Shown here one piece after another: positions 55,241 through 64,000 of a DNA stretch of 64,000 nucleotides. The notes under the pieces are model-generated. The model was not told the DNA's origin. It worked only from the letters and a program-made list of their open reading frames with translations, and did no database searches. The DNA is from JAVVHE01 sp038238915. GTDB taxonomy: Bacteria > Pseudomonadota > Alphaproteobacteria > Sphingomonadales > Sphingomonadaceae. The stretch spans positions 60,153 to 124,152 of the forward strand of contig JBBSFH010000010.1 in the NCBI GenBank assembly GCA_038238915.1. Direction: 5' to 3'. Numbering within the stretch: position 1 is the stretch's first letter; every line of letters begins with the position of its first letter. Position numbers and translations under genes: made by a program.

Positions 55241-58021
55241 ATGATCGAGAAGACTTTCGACCCCGCCGCCATCGAGGCCAAATGGTATCCGCACTGGGAG
55301 AGCACCGGCGCGTTTCGCCCGCATCGCCCCGATGCCGAGCCCTTCACCATCGTCATCCCGCCGCCCAACGTGACCGGCTCGCTCCACATCGGCCACGCGC
55401 TCGATAATACGCTGCAGGACATCCTCATCCGCTACCAGCGGCTGTGCGGCAAGGATGCGCTCTGGGTGGTCGGCACCGATCACGCAGGGATCGCGACGCA
55501 GATGGTGGTCGAACGCCTGCTCGACGCGGAAGGGGTGAAGCGGACAGACATGACGCGCGCCGAGTTCGAGGCGCGCGTGTGGAAGTGGAAAGAGGAGAGC
55601 GGGGACACCATCACCCGTCAGCTCCGCCGCCTCGGCGCGTCCTGCGACTGGGCCAACGAACGCTTCACCATGGACGAGGGCTTCTCCGCCGCCGTCCGCA
55701 AGGTGTTCGTCCAGCTCTACAACGAGGGCCTCATCTACCGCGCCAAGCGCCTCGTGAACTGGGACCCCAAGCTCAAGACCGCGATCAGCGACCTCGAAGT
55801 CGAAACGCGCGAGGTCGCCGGCCAGCTCGTCCACTTCCGTTACCCGCTCGCCGACGGCAGCGGCCACATCACGGTTGCCACCACGCGCCCCGAGACGATG
55901 CTCGGCGACACCGGCATCGCGGTCAACCCGGCAGACGCGCGCTACACCGCGCTGGTTGGCAAGATGGTCCGCCACCCGTTCGACGGGCGCGAGTTTCCCA
56001 TCGTCGCCGACGATTGGGCCGATCCCGAGTTCGGCTCAGGCGCGGTCAAGATCACCCCCGCGCACGACTTCAATGACTTCGAGGTCGGCAAGCGCAACAA
56101 CCTGACCGCGATGAACATCCTCGAAGCCGACGCGACGATCGGCGGCGAGCACAGCGGCGATTATCGCGGACTAACGGTCACCAAGGCGCGCGAGAAGATC
56201 ATCGCCGATCTCGAAGCCGCAGGCCTGCTCGACCGCATCGAGGACCGCACGATCCAGATGCCCTACGGCGACCGCTCGGGCGTGGTGGTCGAGCCGTGGC
56301 TGACCGATCAATGGTATGTCGACGCGGCCAAACTCGCCGAAGCCCCGATGGCCGCCGTGCGCGCGGGCGAGACACGCTTCGTGCCCGAAAACTGGAGCAA
56401 GACGTTCTTCCAGTGGATGGAGAATATCCAGCCATGGTGCATCAGTCGGCAATTGTGGTGGGGGCATCGGATACCGGTCCTTTATGGTCCGATGCGAGAT
56501 GATGTGAGCCTGTCAATAACGGGACGCATTTACGACTTGGCTCCAGACACAGACAAACGAGCTGTTTTCGTTGGCTTAGATGAGGTGGATAGGCTTGATC
56601 AGGCCGAAAAGTACTATGAGGGGGTCGCAAAGAGAGAAGACTTTGAGGTTTACGATAGTTGGTCTGACGCTTCAGGTGAACAGGTCAAGGCATGGATAAC
56701 AAAGAAAAAGGAGCTTTCGCTGGGGCGTGACTCAGACGTTCTCGACACCTGGTTCTCCTCCGCCCTGTGGCCGTTCGCAACCCTCGATTGGCCCAAAACG
56801 AACGAAACCCTCACCCGCCACTACCCCAATTCCGTCCTCGTCACCGGGTTCGACATCATCTTCTTCTGGGTCGCGCGGATGCAGATGATGGGCCACCACA
56901 TCATGGGCGAAGCGCCGTTCGCCACCGTCTACTGCCATGGCCTCGTGCGCGACGGCAAAGGGCAGAAGATGTCCAAGTCCAAGGGCAATACCGTCGATCC
57001 CTTGGGCCTGATCGACAAGTACGGCGCGGACGCGCTGCGCTTCTTCATGGCCGCGATGGAGACGCAGGGCCGCGACATCAAGATGAGCGAACCCCGCGTC
57101 GAGGGCTACCGCAACTTCGCCACCAAACTCTGGAACGCCGCCCGCTTCGCCCAATCGAACGGCATCGGTGGCTCGGCCCACCTCGAACCCCCGCAAGCGC
57201 ACGAGACCGTCAACGCCTGGATCATCGCCGAAACCCTCGCCACCATCACCGCAGTCGAACTCGCACTCGCCGACTACCGCTTCGATGCCGCCGCGTCCGC
57301 GATCTACCAGTTCGTCTGGAGCCGCTTCTGCGACTGGTACCTCGAACTCACCAAGCCGATCCTCGCCGAGCCCGGCGCGCTAGCCGACGAAACCCGTATG
57401 GTCGCAGGCTGGGTGCTCGATCAGATCCTCGTAATCCTCCACCCGTTCATGCCCTTCATCACCGAGGAACTCTGGCACGCGCTCGCCCCGCGCCAGCATG
57501 ATCTGATCCTCGCCAAGTGGCCCAAAGCGGACGCGCGCGCGCTCGATCGGGACGCGCCCAAGGCGATCGACTTCCTCATCCGCCTGATCGAGGCGACGCG
57601 CAGCGCGAGGAACGAACTGAACGTGCCACACGGCGCGAGCCTGCCGCTCCACATCGCCGAAGCCTCCCCGCAAGCCCGCGCATGGCTCGCCACAGCTGCC
57701 CCCGCGCTCGCCAAAATGGCGCGCGTGTCCGAACTGCGCTTCGATCCCGCCCCGCCGGGCGGTGCGGCGCAGATCATCCTCGCCGAAGCGACTGCCGTCA
57801 TCCCTTTGGAAGGCGTGATCGATCTCGCCACCGAACGGGCCCGCCTCGAAAAGACGCGCGACGCCGCCATCAAGGAAGCCGCCACGCTGACCGGCCGCCT
57901 CGCCAACGAGGGCTTCCTCGCCAAAGCCAAGCCCGAGGCGGTCGAGGAAGCACGCGAGAAGCTGGCCAGCCTCACCGCCGAAGCCGAACGCCTCGCCGCC
58001 GCGCTGGCGAGGCTGGGCTGA
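55241..58021 (+). CDS. valS: Valyl-tRNA synthetase
   Basis: 926 aa. HIGH motif in SLHIGHALDNTLQDIL (residue about 47), editing domain (TTRPETMLGDTGIAV), DVLDTWFSSALWPF, and KMSKSKGN near 585; C-terminal coiled coil (ERARLEKTRDAAIKEA). Start MIEKTFDPAAIEAKWYPHW is typical. Nucleotides about 56440-56740 are sharply A/T-richer than the flanks with unchanged frame. Confidence 0.97.
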   Translation: MIEKTFDPAAIEAKWYPHWESTGAFRPHRPDAEPFTIVIPPPNVTGSLHIGHALDNTLQDILIRYQRLCGKDALWVVGTDHAGIATQMVVERLLDAEGVKRTDMTRAEFEARVWKWKEESGDTITRQLRRLGASCDWANERFTMDEGFSAAVRKVFVQLYNEGLIYRAKRLVNWDPKLKTAISDLEVETREVAGQLVHFRYPLADGSGHITVATTRPETMLGDTGIAVNPADARYTALVGKMVRHPFDGREFPIVADDWADPEFGSGAVKITPAHDFNDFEVGKRNNLTAMNILEADATIGGEHSGDYRGLTVTKAREKIIADLEAAGLLDRIEDRTIQMPYGDRSGVVVEPWLTDQWYVDAAKLAEAPMAAVRAGETRFVPENWSKTFFQWMENIQPWCISRQLWWGHRIPVLYGPMRDDVSLSITGRIYDLAPDTDKRAVFVGLDEVDRLDQAEKYYEGVAKREDFEVYDSWSDASGEQVKAWITKKKELSLGRDSDVLDTWFSSALWPFATLDWPKTNETLTRHYPNSVLVTGFDIIFFWVARMQMMGHHIMGEAPFATVYCHGLVRDGKGQKMSKSKGNTVDPLGLIDKYGADALRFFMAAMETQGRDIKMSEPRVEGYRNFATKLWNAARFAQSNGIGGSAHLEPPQAHETVNAWIIAETLATITAVELALADYRFDAAASAIYQFVWSRFCDWYLELTKPILAEPGALADETRMVAGWVLDQILVILHPFMPFITEELWHALAPRQHDLILAKWPKADARALDRDAPKAIDFLIRLIEATRSARNELNVPHGASLPLHIAEASPQARAWLATAAPALAKMARVSELRFDPAPPGGAAQIILAEATAVIPLEGVIDLATERARLEKTRDAAIKEAATLTGRLANEGFLAKAKPEAVEEAREKLASLTAEAERLAAALARLG
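56440..56740 (+). other. A/T-richer block inside valS
   Basis: Encodes residues about 400-500, between the RIPV segment and DVLDTWFSS, including EVDRLDQAEKYYEGVAKRED. Codon use switches to A/T-ending codons for about 300 bp and switches back. Probable recombination of an internal segment. The region is an expansion that is variable among synthetases. Confidence 0.6.
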
Positions 58022-58039
58022 AACGCGTATATCGGCGCG

Positions 58040-58531
58040 ATGGCAACCCGGCTCGCCCCCCCTCCCGCCTCCACAGACGCGGGCTATGACGAGGATTTCG
58101 CGCTCTGGTCCGCCGAGCAGGCGGCGCATTTGCGGGATGGCCGGTTCGATCTGATCGACTGGGAAAACATCGCCGAGGAGATCGAGAGCTTGGGCAAGTC
58201 CGACCGCCGCGCGATCACGAGCCACTTCCGAACGGCGAGCGCCCATCTGATCAAGCTCGCATTATCGGCGGACAGCAATCCGCGTCGTGGCTGGTGGAAC
58301 ACTGTGCGACGCGCATGGCGCGACGCGGAGGCGCTGCTGGAAGACAGCCCCTCGCTGCGCCGCGAAGTTCCGCAGATGTTCACCAAAGGCTGGTCGCTTG
58401 CAGTCGCCGACGCGGCGGACGGCTTGCGAACGCCCGAGGAGCGAACGCGCGCGGCCAAACTTCCCACACCCCCGGTGGAGCTAGCGATGAGCGTGGCCGA
58501 CGAGGTCGACCTGCTCGCGCTCCTTCCCTAA
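58040..58531 (+). CDS. DUF29 family protein
   Basis: 163 aa. YDEDFALWSAEQAAHLRDGRFDLIDWENIAEEIESLGKSDRRAI is the DUF29 signature, followed by helices with HLIKLALSAD and NTVRRAWRDAEALLEDSPSLRREVP. Function unknown; members are often found with mobile or toxin-related loci. Lies 18 bp after valS. Confidence 0.88.
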   Translation: MATRLAPPPASTDAGYDEDFALWSAEQAAHLRDGRFDLIDWENIAEEIESLGKSDRRAITSHFRTASAHLIKLALSADSNPRRGWWNTVRRAWRDAEALLEDSPSLRREVPQMFTKGWSLAVADAADGLRTPEERTRAAKLPTPPVELAMSVADEVDLLALLP

Positions 58532-58584
58532 CCCCGTTGCCCTCCCCGCCCCCGATGGTGTAGCGGCCACCAATCCAAACACGC

Positions 58585-58670
<86 letters not shown>

Positions 58671-58690
58671 ACACTCCAGGAATCCATCCC

Positions 58691-60133
58691 TTGCACATCG
58701 CCGAAACCCTGAACGAGGGCCTCCGCCGCGAATATTCGCTCACCATCCCCAAGGCGGACATCGACGCCCGCGTCGACAAGCAGCTGGCCGAAGTCGCGGG
58801 TCGCGTCGCGATGCCCGGCTTCCGCCCCGGCAAGGTGCCAGCCAATCTGGTGCGCAAGATGCACGGCGCGGCGCTGCGTCAGGAGGCTTTGGAGGGCGCG
58901 GTCAAGGACGGTGTCCAGCAACTGCTGAGCGAGAAAAACCTCCGCCCCGCCACCCAGCCCGAAGTCGAGCTGATCACGGAAGACCCGAACGCGGACGTGG
59001 GCCTGAAGGTCACGGTCGAATTGCTCCCCGCAGTCGAGCCGGGCGAGATCGACGGCATCGCGCTCGAAAAGCTGGTGGTCGAACCCAATGACGAAGAACT
59101 GGACGCAGCACTCGCCCGCCTCGCCGAACAGCAGAAACGCTTCGATGCCGCCCCCGCCGATCACGCTGCCGCCGCGGGCGACGTTGTCGTTTGCGATTTC
59201 GAGGGCAAGGTCGATGGCGAGACGTTCGAGGGTGGCAAGGCCGAAGGCATCGCCATCACCCTTGGCGAAGGCCGCCTGATCCCGGGCTTCGAGGATCAGC
59301 TGGTCGGTGCCAAGGCGAATGACCAGCGCGAGGTGAAGGTCACCTTCCCCGCCGATTACACCACCAAATATCTGGCCGGCCGCGACGCGGTGTTCGACGT
59401 TCTGGTGAACGAGGTGCGCACCGCCGCCACCCCCGCGATCGACGACGAGTTCGCCAAGGGCCTGGGTCTCGATGACCTCGCCGCACTTCGCGAGATCATG
59501 AAGGATCAGGTCGAGAGCGAACTGACCGGCCTCACGCGCACGCACATGAAGCGCAAATTGCTCGATCACCTCGCCGCGAGCCGCGATTTCGCGGTGCCGC
59601 ACGGCATGGTCGAAAGCGAATTCCAGCAGATCTGGAAGCAATTGGCGGACGAAGCCGCGCGCGAGGCCGATCCCGCCAAGGCGATGGCCGAACTCGAAGC
59701 CGAGCGCGCGGACTATCACACCATCGCCGAGCGCCGCGTGCGCCTTGGGTTATTGCTGTCCGAGATCGGCCGCCGCGCGGGGATCGAGGTCAACCAGACC
59801 GAGATGAACCGCCTGATCGGCCAGGAAGCCGCGCGCTACCCGCAGAACCAGCAGCAGCAGGTGGTGAAGCTGCTCCGCGAGAACGCGATGGCGGCAGCCC
59901 AACTGCGCGCGCCGCTGTACGAGGAGAAGGTGGTCGATCACCTGATCGCCAAGGCCAATGTCACCGAGCGCGCTTCAACCCGCGCCGAAATCCAGGCCGC
60001 GCTCGAAAGCAAAGAGGGCGCGCTGGGCGGCATGGCGCTGCCCAGCGGCGAGCCGATGCTCGGCGACGATGGCCATGTGCACGGGCCGGACTGCGATCAC
60101 GATCATGATCACGAAGGGCACGCGCACGGGTAA
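58691..60133 (+). CDS. tig: Trigger factor
   Basis: 480 aa ribosome-associated chaperone and prolyl isomerase. N-terminal ribosome-binding domain with MPGFRPGKVPANLVRK (residues about 38-55), FKBP domain GDVVVCDFEGKVDGETFEGG to VFDVLVNEV (about 155-245), and the helical C-domain. TTG start inferred: it gives HIAETLNEGLRREYS, the family start, with AGGA upstream. The tail (HVHGPDCDHDHDHEGHAHG) is rich in His and Asp and may bind metal. Confidence 0.95.
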   Translation: MHIAETLNEGLRREYSLTIPKADIDARVDKQLAEVAGRVAMPGFRPGKVPANLVRKMHGAALRQEALEGAVKDGVQQLLSEKNLRPATQPEVELITEDPNADVGLKVTVELLPAVEPGEIDGIALEKLVVEPNDEELDAALARLAEQQKRFDAAPADHAAAAGDVVVCDFEGKVDGETFEGGKAEGIAITLGEGRLIPGFEDQLVGAKANDQREVKVTFPADYTTKYLAGRDAVFDVLVNEVRTAATPAIDDEFAKGLGLDDLAALREIMKDQVESELTGLTRTHMKRKLLDHLAASRDFAVPHGMVESEFQQIWKQLADEAAREADPAKAMAELEAERADYHTIAERRVRLGLLLSEIGRRAGIEVNQTEMNRLIGQEAARYPQNQQQQVVKLLRENAMAAAQLRAPLYEEKVVDHLIAKANVTERASTRAEIQAALESKEGALGGMALPSGEPMLGDDGHVHGPDCDHDHDHEGHAHG

Positions 60134-60156
60134 ACGACGTCCGGCAGCACCCGCCG

Positions 60157-60837
60157 CTACCGCCGGGTGCCCGAGAACAGGAACCAGCCCGCGCTCCATT
60201 CGAAGCGGTTGATCCCAAGATGGCCCGCGAGCTTCCTGGGGTCACTGCGCATCCAGACGCACTGGCGCAGCCACTGCGCGGCCGACATGCCAGCACCCAC
60301 CGGCTTGGCGAAGCGCTCGATGCGATCGATCGCAATCAGCCCGCCATAGCGCGCCTCGACCTCGGCCTCGCTGCGGAACAGGCGCACGTGCGTATCGGCA
60401 TCGAAATTGGGCACCGTGCACACCACGCGCACGCCCGGATTCCAAAGTGCCACCACATCGGTATCGCGCTCGACATGTTCGAGCACCTCGGTGCACAGGA
60501 TCAGATCGTGCGGCTCGCGCGCATAAATCGCCGGATCGAGCGCATTGCCCTCGAACACCAGATCGTCGCTCCCCAGACGCGCACGCGCCTTGCCGATTGC
60601 CACCTTGGAAAAATCGAACCCCCGGTAACGCACCGCAGGCAGCGCCTCTCGCAGGAGTTGGGCCACGCCGCCCGCACCGCAACCCACTTCCAAAACCGCC
60701 TTGGGCTGATAGGTGAGCGCGGTCTTCACCACACGCTTGAACAGCGGATAGTAAAAGCTCTTCTGGATCGGCTGCACCGCGGAGGCGAAGCTCTCATATT
60801 TGCCGTCGTAGACGGAGGCATCGGCTTCGGGTTTCAT
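60157..60837 (-). CDS. Class I SAM-dependent methyltransferase
   Basis: 226 aa. SAM-binding motif AVLEVGCGAGGVAQLL near residue 48, acidic residue in YRGFDFSKVAIGKA, and ILCTEVLEHVERDTDVV (motif II). The substrate is unknown; the C-terminal part is compatible with small-molecule or sugar methylation. Start at MKPEADAS; 20 more upstream codons are not family-like. Convergent with tig. Confidence 0.85.
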   Translation of the reverse strand: MKPEADASVYDGKYESFASAVQPIQKSFYYPLFKRVVKTALTYQPKAVLEVGCGAGGVAQLLREALPAVRYRGFDFSKVAIGKARARLGSDDLVFEGNALDPAIYAREPHDLILCTEVLEHVERDTDVVALWNPGVRVVCTVPNFDADTHVRLFRSEAEVEARYGGLIAIDRIERFAKPVGAGMSAAQWLRQCVWMRSDPRKLAGHLGINRFEWSAGWFLFSGTRR

Positions 60838-60944
60838 CTGGGCTCGCTCGGTTGGGCGGGGTGGCCGCGTCCAACCCCTAATTCGCGCGTGTGACAACCC
60901 CTATCGCGCTTGGCAGGCGCGGATGCGCCGGTTAGGCGTGGGGG

Positions 60945-61232
60945 ATGTCCGTCGATGCGCCAACCGTCCGCAAGATCGCTCGCCTCGCGCGGTTGAAACT
61001 CGATGAGGCCGAGGTGGAGCCGCTCGCGGGCGAGCTCAACCACATCCTGGGCTGGATCGAGCAGTTGGCCGAGGTCGATTGCACGGGCATCGAGCCTATG
61101 ACTGCGGTAATGCCGATCGCGCTCAGATGGCGCGACGATGTGGTGAGCGACGGCGAGCAGGCGGACAAGGTGCTGGCGAACGCGCCCGACGCGCGCCACG
61201 GATTTTTCGCGGTACCCAAGGTGATCGAATAG
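60945..61232 (+). CDS. gatC: Asp/Glu-tRNA amidotransferase subunit C
   Basis: 95 aa. VRKIARLARLKLDEAEVEPLAGELNHILGWIEQL is the GatC helical signature and the C-terminus folds onto GatA. With GatA and GatB it converts mischarged Glu-tRNA(Gln) or Asp-tRNA(Asn) to the correct form. Its TAG overlaps the gatA GTG by one base. Confidence 0.96.
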   Translation: MSVDAPTVRKIARLARLKLDEAEVEPLAGELNHILGWIEQLAEVDCTGIEPMTAVMPIALRWRDDVVSDGEQADKVLANAPDARHGFFAVPKVIE

Positions 61233-62710
61233 TGGCGGATCTGACCGGGTTGACGATCGCCGAGCTGCGCGATGGCTTGCGCGCGCGCCGGTTCAGCGCA
61301 CGCGAGGTGGCGGGGGCGTATGTGGCCGCCGTGGAGGGAGCACGGGGGCTGAACGCCTATCTGGTCGAGACGCCCGAGCTGGCGCTGGCGGCGGCGGATG
61401 CGGCGGATGTGGCTTTGGCGGAGGGAGTCGCGGGGCCGCTGGCGGGGGTGCCGCTGGGGATCAAGGATTTGTTCGCGGTCGAAGGCGTGCCGATGACGGC
61501 GGGCTCGCGCATCCTCGACGGGTTCCGGCCGCAATACGAATCGACCGTGACCGCGCGGCTGCGCGGCGACGGCGCGGGGGTGCTTGGCAAGCTCAACATG
61601 GACGAGTTTGCGATGGGCTCCTCCAATGAGACGAGCGCCTATGGGCCGGTGCTGTCGCCTTGGCGGTCGCGCGGGAGCAATCAGGCGCTGACGCCCGGCG
61701 GATCATCGGGCGGGAGCGCGGCGGCGGTGGCGGCGAACATCGCGGCAGGGGCGACGGGGACCGATACGGGCGGCTCGATCCGCCAGCCCGCCGCGTTCGT
61801 GGGCATCTGCGGGCTGAAGCCCACCTACGGGCGGTGTTCGCGCTGGGGGGTGGTGGCGTTCGCGTCGTCGCTCGATCAGGCGGGGCCGATGGCGCGCTCG
61901 GTGCGCGATTGCGCGATCCTCTTGCAGAGCATGGCGGGGTTCGATCCGAACGATTCGACCTCGCTCGATTTGGCGATGCCCGATCTGGAGGCGGCGCTGA
62001 CGGGCGATCTGCGCGGCGTGCGCGTGGGGATTCCGCGCGAGTACAGGGTGGATGCGATGCCGCCCGCGATCGATGCGCTGTGGGAACGCGGGGCGGCGAT
62101 GGCGCGCGATGCGGGGGCGGAGATCGTGGAGGTGTCGCTGCCGCACACCAGATACGCGCTACCCGCCTACTACATCATCGCGCCCGCCGAAGCCTCCTCC
62201 AACCTCGCGCGCTACGACGGCGTGCGCTTCGGCCAACGCGTGCAGCCTGCGAGAGCCTCGCTTGCCGAAATGTACGAAGCAACACGCGCGGCCGGCTTCG
62301 GGCGCGAGGTCAGGCGGCGCATCATGATCGGCACCTATGTGCTGAGCGCGGGCTATTACGACGCCTATTACCTCCAGGCGCAGAAGGTCCGCGCGCTCAT
62401 CGCGCGCGACTTCGAACGCGCATGGGAGCATTGCGACCTGCTGCTGACCCCCACCGCGCCAAGCGCCGCCTTCGCGCTCGGCGACAAGTCCGCCGATCCG
62501 ATCGCGATGTATTTGAACGATGTGTTCACGGTGCCGTCCTCCTTGGCGGGGCTGCCCGCGATCTCGGTGCCCGGCGGCGTGGACGAGGCCGGGCTGCCGC
62601 TGGGGCTGCAGGTGATCGGCAAGCCCCTGGACGAGGCGGGGGTGCTGAATGTGGGGTATGCGCTGGAGCGGGCGGCGGGGTTTGGGGCGCGGGCGGAGCG
62701 GTGGTGGTGA
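61232..62710 (+). CDS. gatA: Asp/Glu-tRNA amidotransferase subunit A
   Basis: 492 aa amidase-signature enzyme. Lys of the triad in PLGIKDLFAV (about residue 77), cis-Ser in ALTPGGSSGGSAAAV and nucleophile Ser in TGTDTGGSIRQPAAF (about 175). GTG start coupled to gatC; gatB is not in the window and the next gene is unrelated. Confidence 0.96.
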   Translation: MADLTGLTIAELRDGLRARRFSAREVAGAYVAAVEGARGLNAYLVETPELALAAADAADVALAEGVAGPLAGVPLGIKDLFAVEGVPMTAGSRILDGFRPQYESTVTARLRGDGAGVLGKLNMDEFAMGSSNETSAYGPVLSPWRSRGSNQALTPGGSSGGSAAAVAANIAAGATGTDTGGSIRQPAAFVGICGLKPTYGRCSRWGVVAFASSLDQAGPMARSVRDCAILLQSMAGFDPNDSTSLDLAMPDLEAALTGDLRGVRVGIPREYRVDAMPPAIDALWERGAAMARDAGAEIVEVSLPHTRYALPAYYIIAPAEASSNLARYDGVRFGQRVQPARASLAEMYEATRAAGFGREVRRRIMIGTYVLSAGYYDAYYLQAQKVRALIARDFERAWEHCDLLLTPTAPSAAFALGDKSADPIAMYLNDVFTVPSSLAGLPAISVPGGVDEAGLPLGLQVIGKPLDEAGVLNVGYALERAAGFGARAERWW

Positions 62711-63258
62711 TGAATGCTATAGGGCCGAGCGCGATTGATCGTAACCTACTATCAGGCGAGCGCGTCCTCTGGCGTGGCAAGCCGCTGCCCGGGCTTACGT
62801 TGGCCGGGCGTGACGCCTTTCTGATCCCGTTCAGCCTGTTGTGGGGGGGGTTCGCGGTGTTCTGGAACGCGTCAGTTTGGACAACCGGAGCCCCGCTCGA
62901 ATTCAAGCTGTTCGGGCTGCCGTTTTTGGCAATGGGTCTATACATCACGGTGGGCAGGTTTTTCGTCGATGCGCGAACGCGGCACAGGCTGGAGTATGCG
63001 GTAACAGACAAGCGCGTTCTGATCGCAAAGGACGGCTCTGGTTCAATCCGGTCGGTGGATCTCAAGCATATGCCGGTGCTGGAATTCAATGAACGCTCCG
63101 ACGGCACGGGGACCATCCAGTTCGGCGTTTCGGCGTCACCATTCGGTGGTGGGGGATTACAATTTTTAATCCCCGGGATGGACCCCACGCCTCAGTTGCT
63201 GAGGATCGCGGACGTGCGCAAGGTGTATGGGATTATCGCTCGCGCGGCCGGTACATAG
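62710..63258 (+). CDS. Bacterial PH-domain-like membrane protein
   Basis: 182 aa. ATG overlaps the gatA stop. RNLLSGERVLWRGKPLPG at the start, two membrane segments (DAFLIPFSLLWGGFAVFWNA and LFGLPFLAMGLYITVG), then EYAVTDKRVLIAKDGSGSIRSVDLKHMP and FGVSASPF, the pattern of a bPH-type domain as in YdbS/YdbT-related proteins. Somewhat A/T-richer than gatA. Function unknown; it sits where gatB often lies. Confidence 0.75.
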   Translation: MNAIGPSAIDRNLLSGERVLWRGKPLPGLTLAGRDAFLIPFSLLWGGFAVFWNASVWTTGAPLEFKLFGLPFLAMGLYITVGRFFVDARTRHRLEYAVTDKRVLIAKDGSGSIRSVDLKHMPVLEFNERSDGTGTIQFGVSASPFGGGGLQFLIPGMDPTPQLLRIADVRKVYGIIARAAGT

Positions 63259-63349
63259 GCCCGGTCGGACCCTTCCTCACCACGGCGGCTTCGGGGGGAG
63301 GTAGGCAAGGCGCTTGGGTTGGCGCATCCTCCTGTCAGGGAGACCCGGC

Positions 63350-63919
63350 ATGTTGTCCATTGAACGCCGTCACATGCTTTCGCTCGCGCTTGCCGCGATC
63401 CCCGCCGGGGCGCTCGCGCAGACACCCACGCCTCCCCCGCTGCCCTCGCCCGGGCTGGTGCCCGCCGCTGCGGACCGGGAGGGGCGGGCGGCGCGGTCGA
63501 TCGGGCTCAGTTCGACGGCGTATAAGGTGCTCACGCGCGATACCGGCGGCGCGATGTTCGTGATGGAGCAGACCAATCGCAAAAAGGGCGGCCCGCCGCG
63601 CCATGTGCACCACAATGAGGACGAACTCTTTTTCGTGCTCGAGGGGGATTATGATGTCGAGGTGGGTGGCAAGCGCGTGTCGCTCCACGCGGGCGATTGC
63701 ATTTTGGGGCCGCGCGGCATCCCGCATGGCTGGGCGCATGTGGGCGATACGGTGGGGCGGCTGCTGATTTCGTTCGCGCCGGCGGGCAAGATGGAGGCGT
63801 TCTTTGCGGCGAGCGAGAAGATGCGGGAGCCGGGCAAATATGTGGCGGGAACGGCCGACGGCGACACGCTGATGCGCGAGTTCGGCATGGAGCATACCGG
63901 GCCGTCGCTGATCGTGTGA
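63350..63919 (+). CDS. Secreted cupin-domain protein
   Basis: 189 aa. Twin-arginine-like signal (IERRHMLSLALAAIPAGALA), then a single cupin: GGPPRHVHHNEDELFFVLEGDYDVEVGGK (metal ligands His, His, Glu) and PRGIPHGWAHVGDTVGRLLISFAPAG (His). Substrate unknown. The following bases to 64000 contain long C and G runs and no gene. Confidence 0.88.
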   Translation: MLSIERRHMLSLALAAIPAGALAQTPTPPPLPSPGLVPAAADREGRAARSIGLSSTAYKVLTRDTGGAMFVMEQTNRKKGGPPRHVHHNEDELFFVLEGDYDVEVGGKRVSLHAGDCILGPRGIPHGWAHVGDTVGRLLISFAPAGKMEAFFAASEKMREPGKYVAGTADGDTLMREFGMEHTGPSLIV

Positions 63920-64000
63920 CTGCGTGTCGGGCCGCCCCCCCGAGGGGCGGGGGGCCCCCCCCCCCCGGGCCAAACTGCGGACGGGTGTGGGGCCGCACCA

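Noticed and set aside
63925..63975. Terminator after the cupin gene
   Set aside because: The G/C runs can fold, but there is no T run and the sequence may suffer from homopolymer errors at the window end.

Overview
The window looks like a chromosome segment of a GC-rich alphaproteobacterium of the sphingomonad type (Sphingomonas or a close relative) able to make bacteriochlorophyll, i.e. an aerobic anoxygenic phototroph. The pointers are a bacteriochlorophyll gene block with the PpsR and AerR regulators, several PEP-CTERM sorted proteins, PhaR, NrdAB with NrdR-type boxes, and repeat families and intergenic layouts that I associate with sphingomonads. Taxonomy is inferred from gene content only.

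Left part (1-13.7 kb): part of a photosynthesis gene cluster. bchF-bchN-bchB-bchH run leftwards with overlapping stop/start codons; bchH is cut by the window edge. Divergently, aerR/ppaA and ppsR run rightwards. A VapBC toxin-antitoxin pair sits between ppsR and a second rightward operon, bchG - PucC/Bch2-type MFS protein - bchP - small membrane protein. bchG has a TGT-N12-ACA PpsR box directly before its start. A cytochrome c gene closes the block. Together these genes carry out dark protochlorophyllide reduction (BchNB), Mg insertion (BchH), C3-vinyl hydration (BchF), esterification (BchG) and tail reduction (BchP).

14-21 kb: F1 ATP synthase genes on the minus strand in the order atpH-atpA-[2 genes]-atpG-[DUF4160, DUF2442, membrane protein]-atpD-[PEP-CTERM gene]. 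The usually compact operon is interrupted at each junction after atpA, and atpC is not in the window. One insertion is bounded by a degenerate duplication of the atpG 5' end.

21-31 kb: PEP-CTERM proteins (two with sigma-54 promoter matches), UvrD/PcrA helicase, a ferritin-like DUF892 protein, a DctA-type symporter, an M13 peptidase, and a pgsA-moaD-moaE operon. 32-37 kb: nrdA - lipoprotein - nrdB followed by a BrnT/BrnA module and an A/T-rich RelA/SpoT-domain gene.

37-48 kb: a class V aminotransferase, phaR with a divergent PhaC-like hydrolase, motA-motB, an IscU-like protein, a DUF559 gene bracketed by inverted palindromic repeats, cvpA-cysS, a second VapC pair with an AbrB-type antitoxin, and an acyl-CoA dehydrogenase. 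48-64 kb: glyA-rpiB, transporters and hydrolases, a candidate small RNA, valS, tRNA-Leu(TAG), tig, gatC-gatA, a PH-domain-like protein and a cupin.

Notable themes: palindromic repeats inserted in frame into bchB and bchN and bracketing a DUF559 nuclease-like gene; small toxin-antitoxin-like or unknown genes inserted in otherwise conserved operons; and A/T-richer blocks inside valS and cysS.
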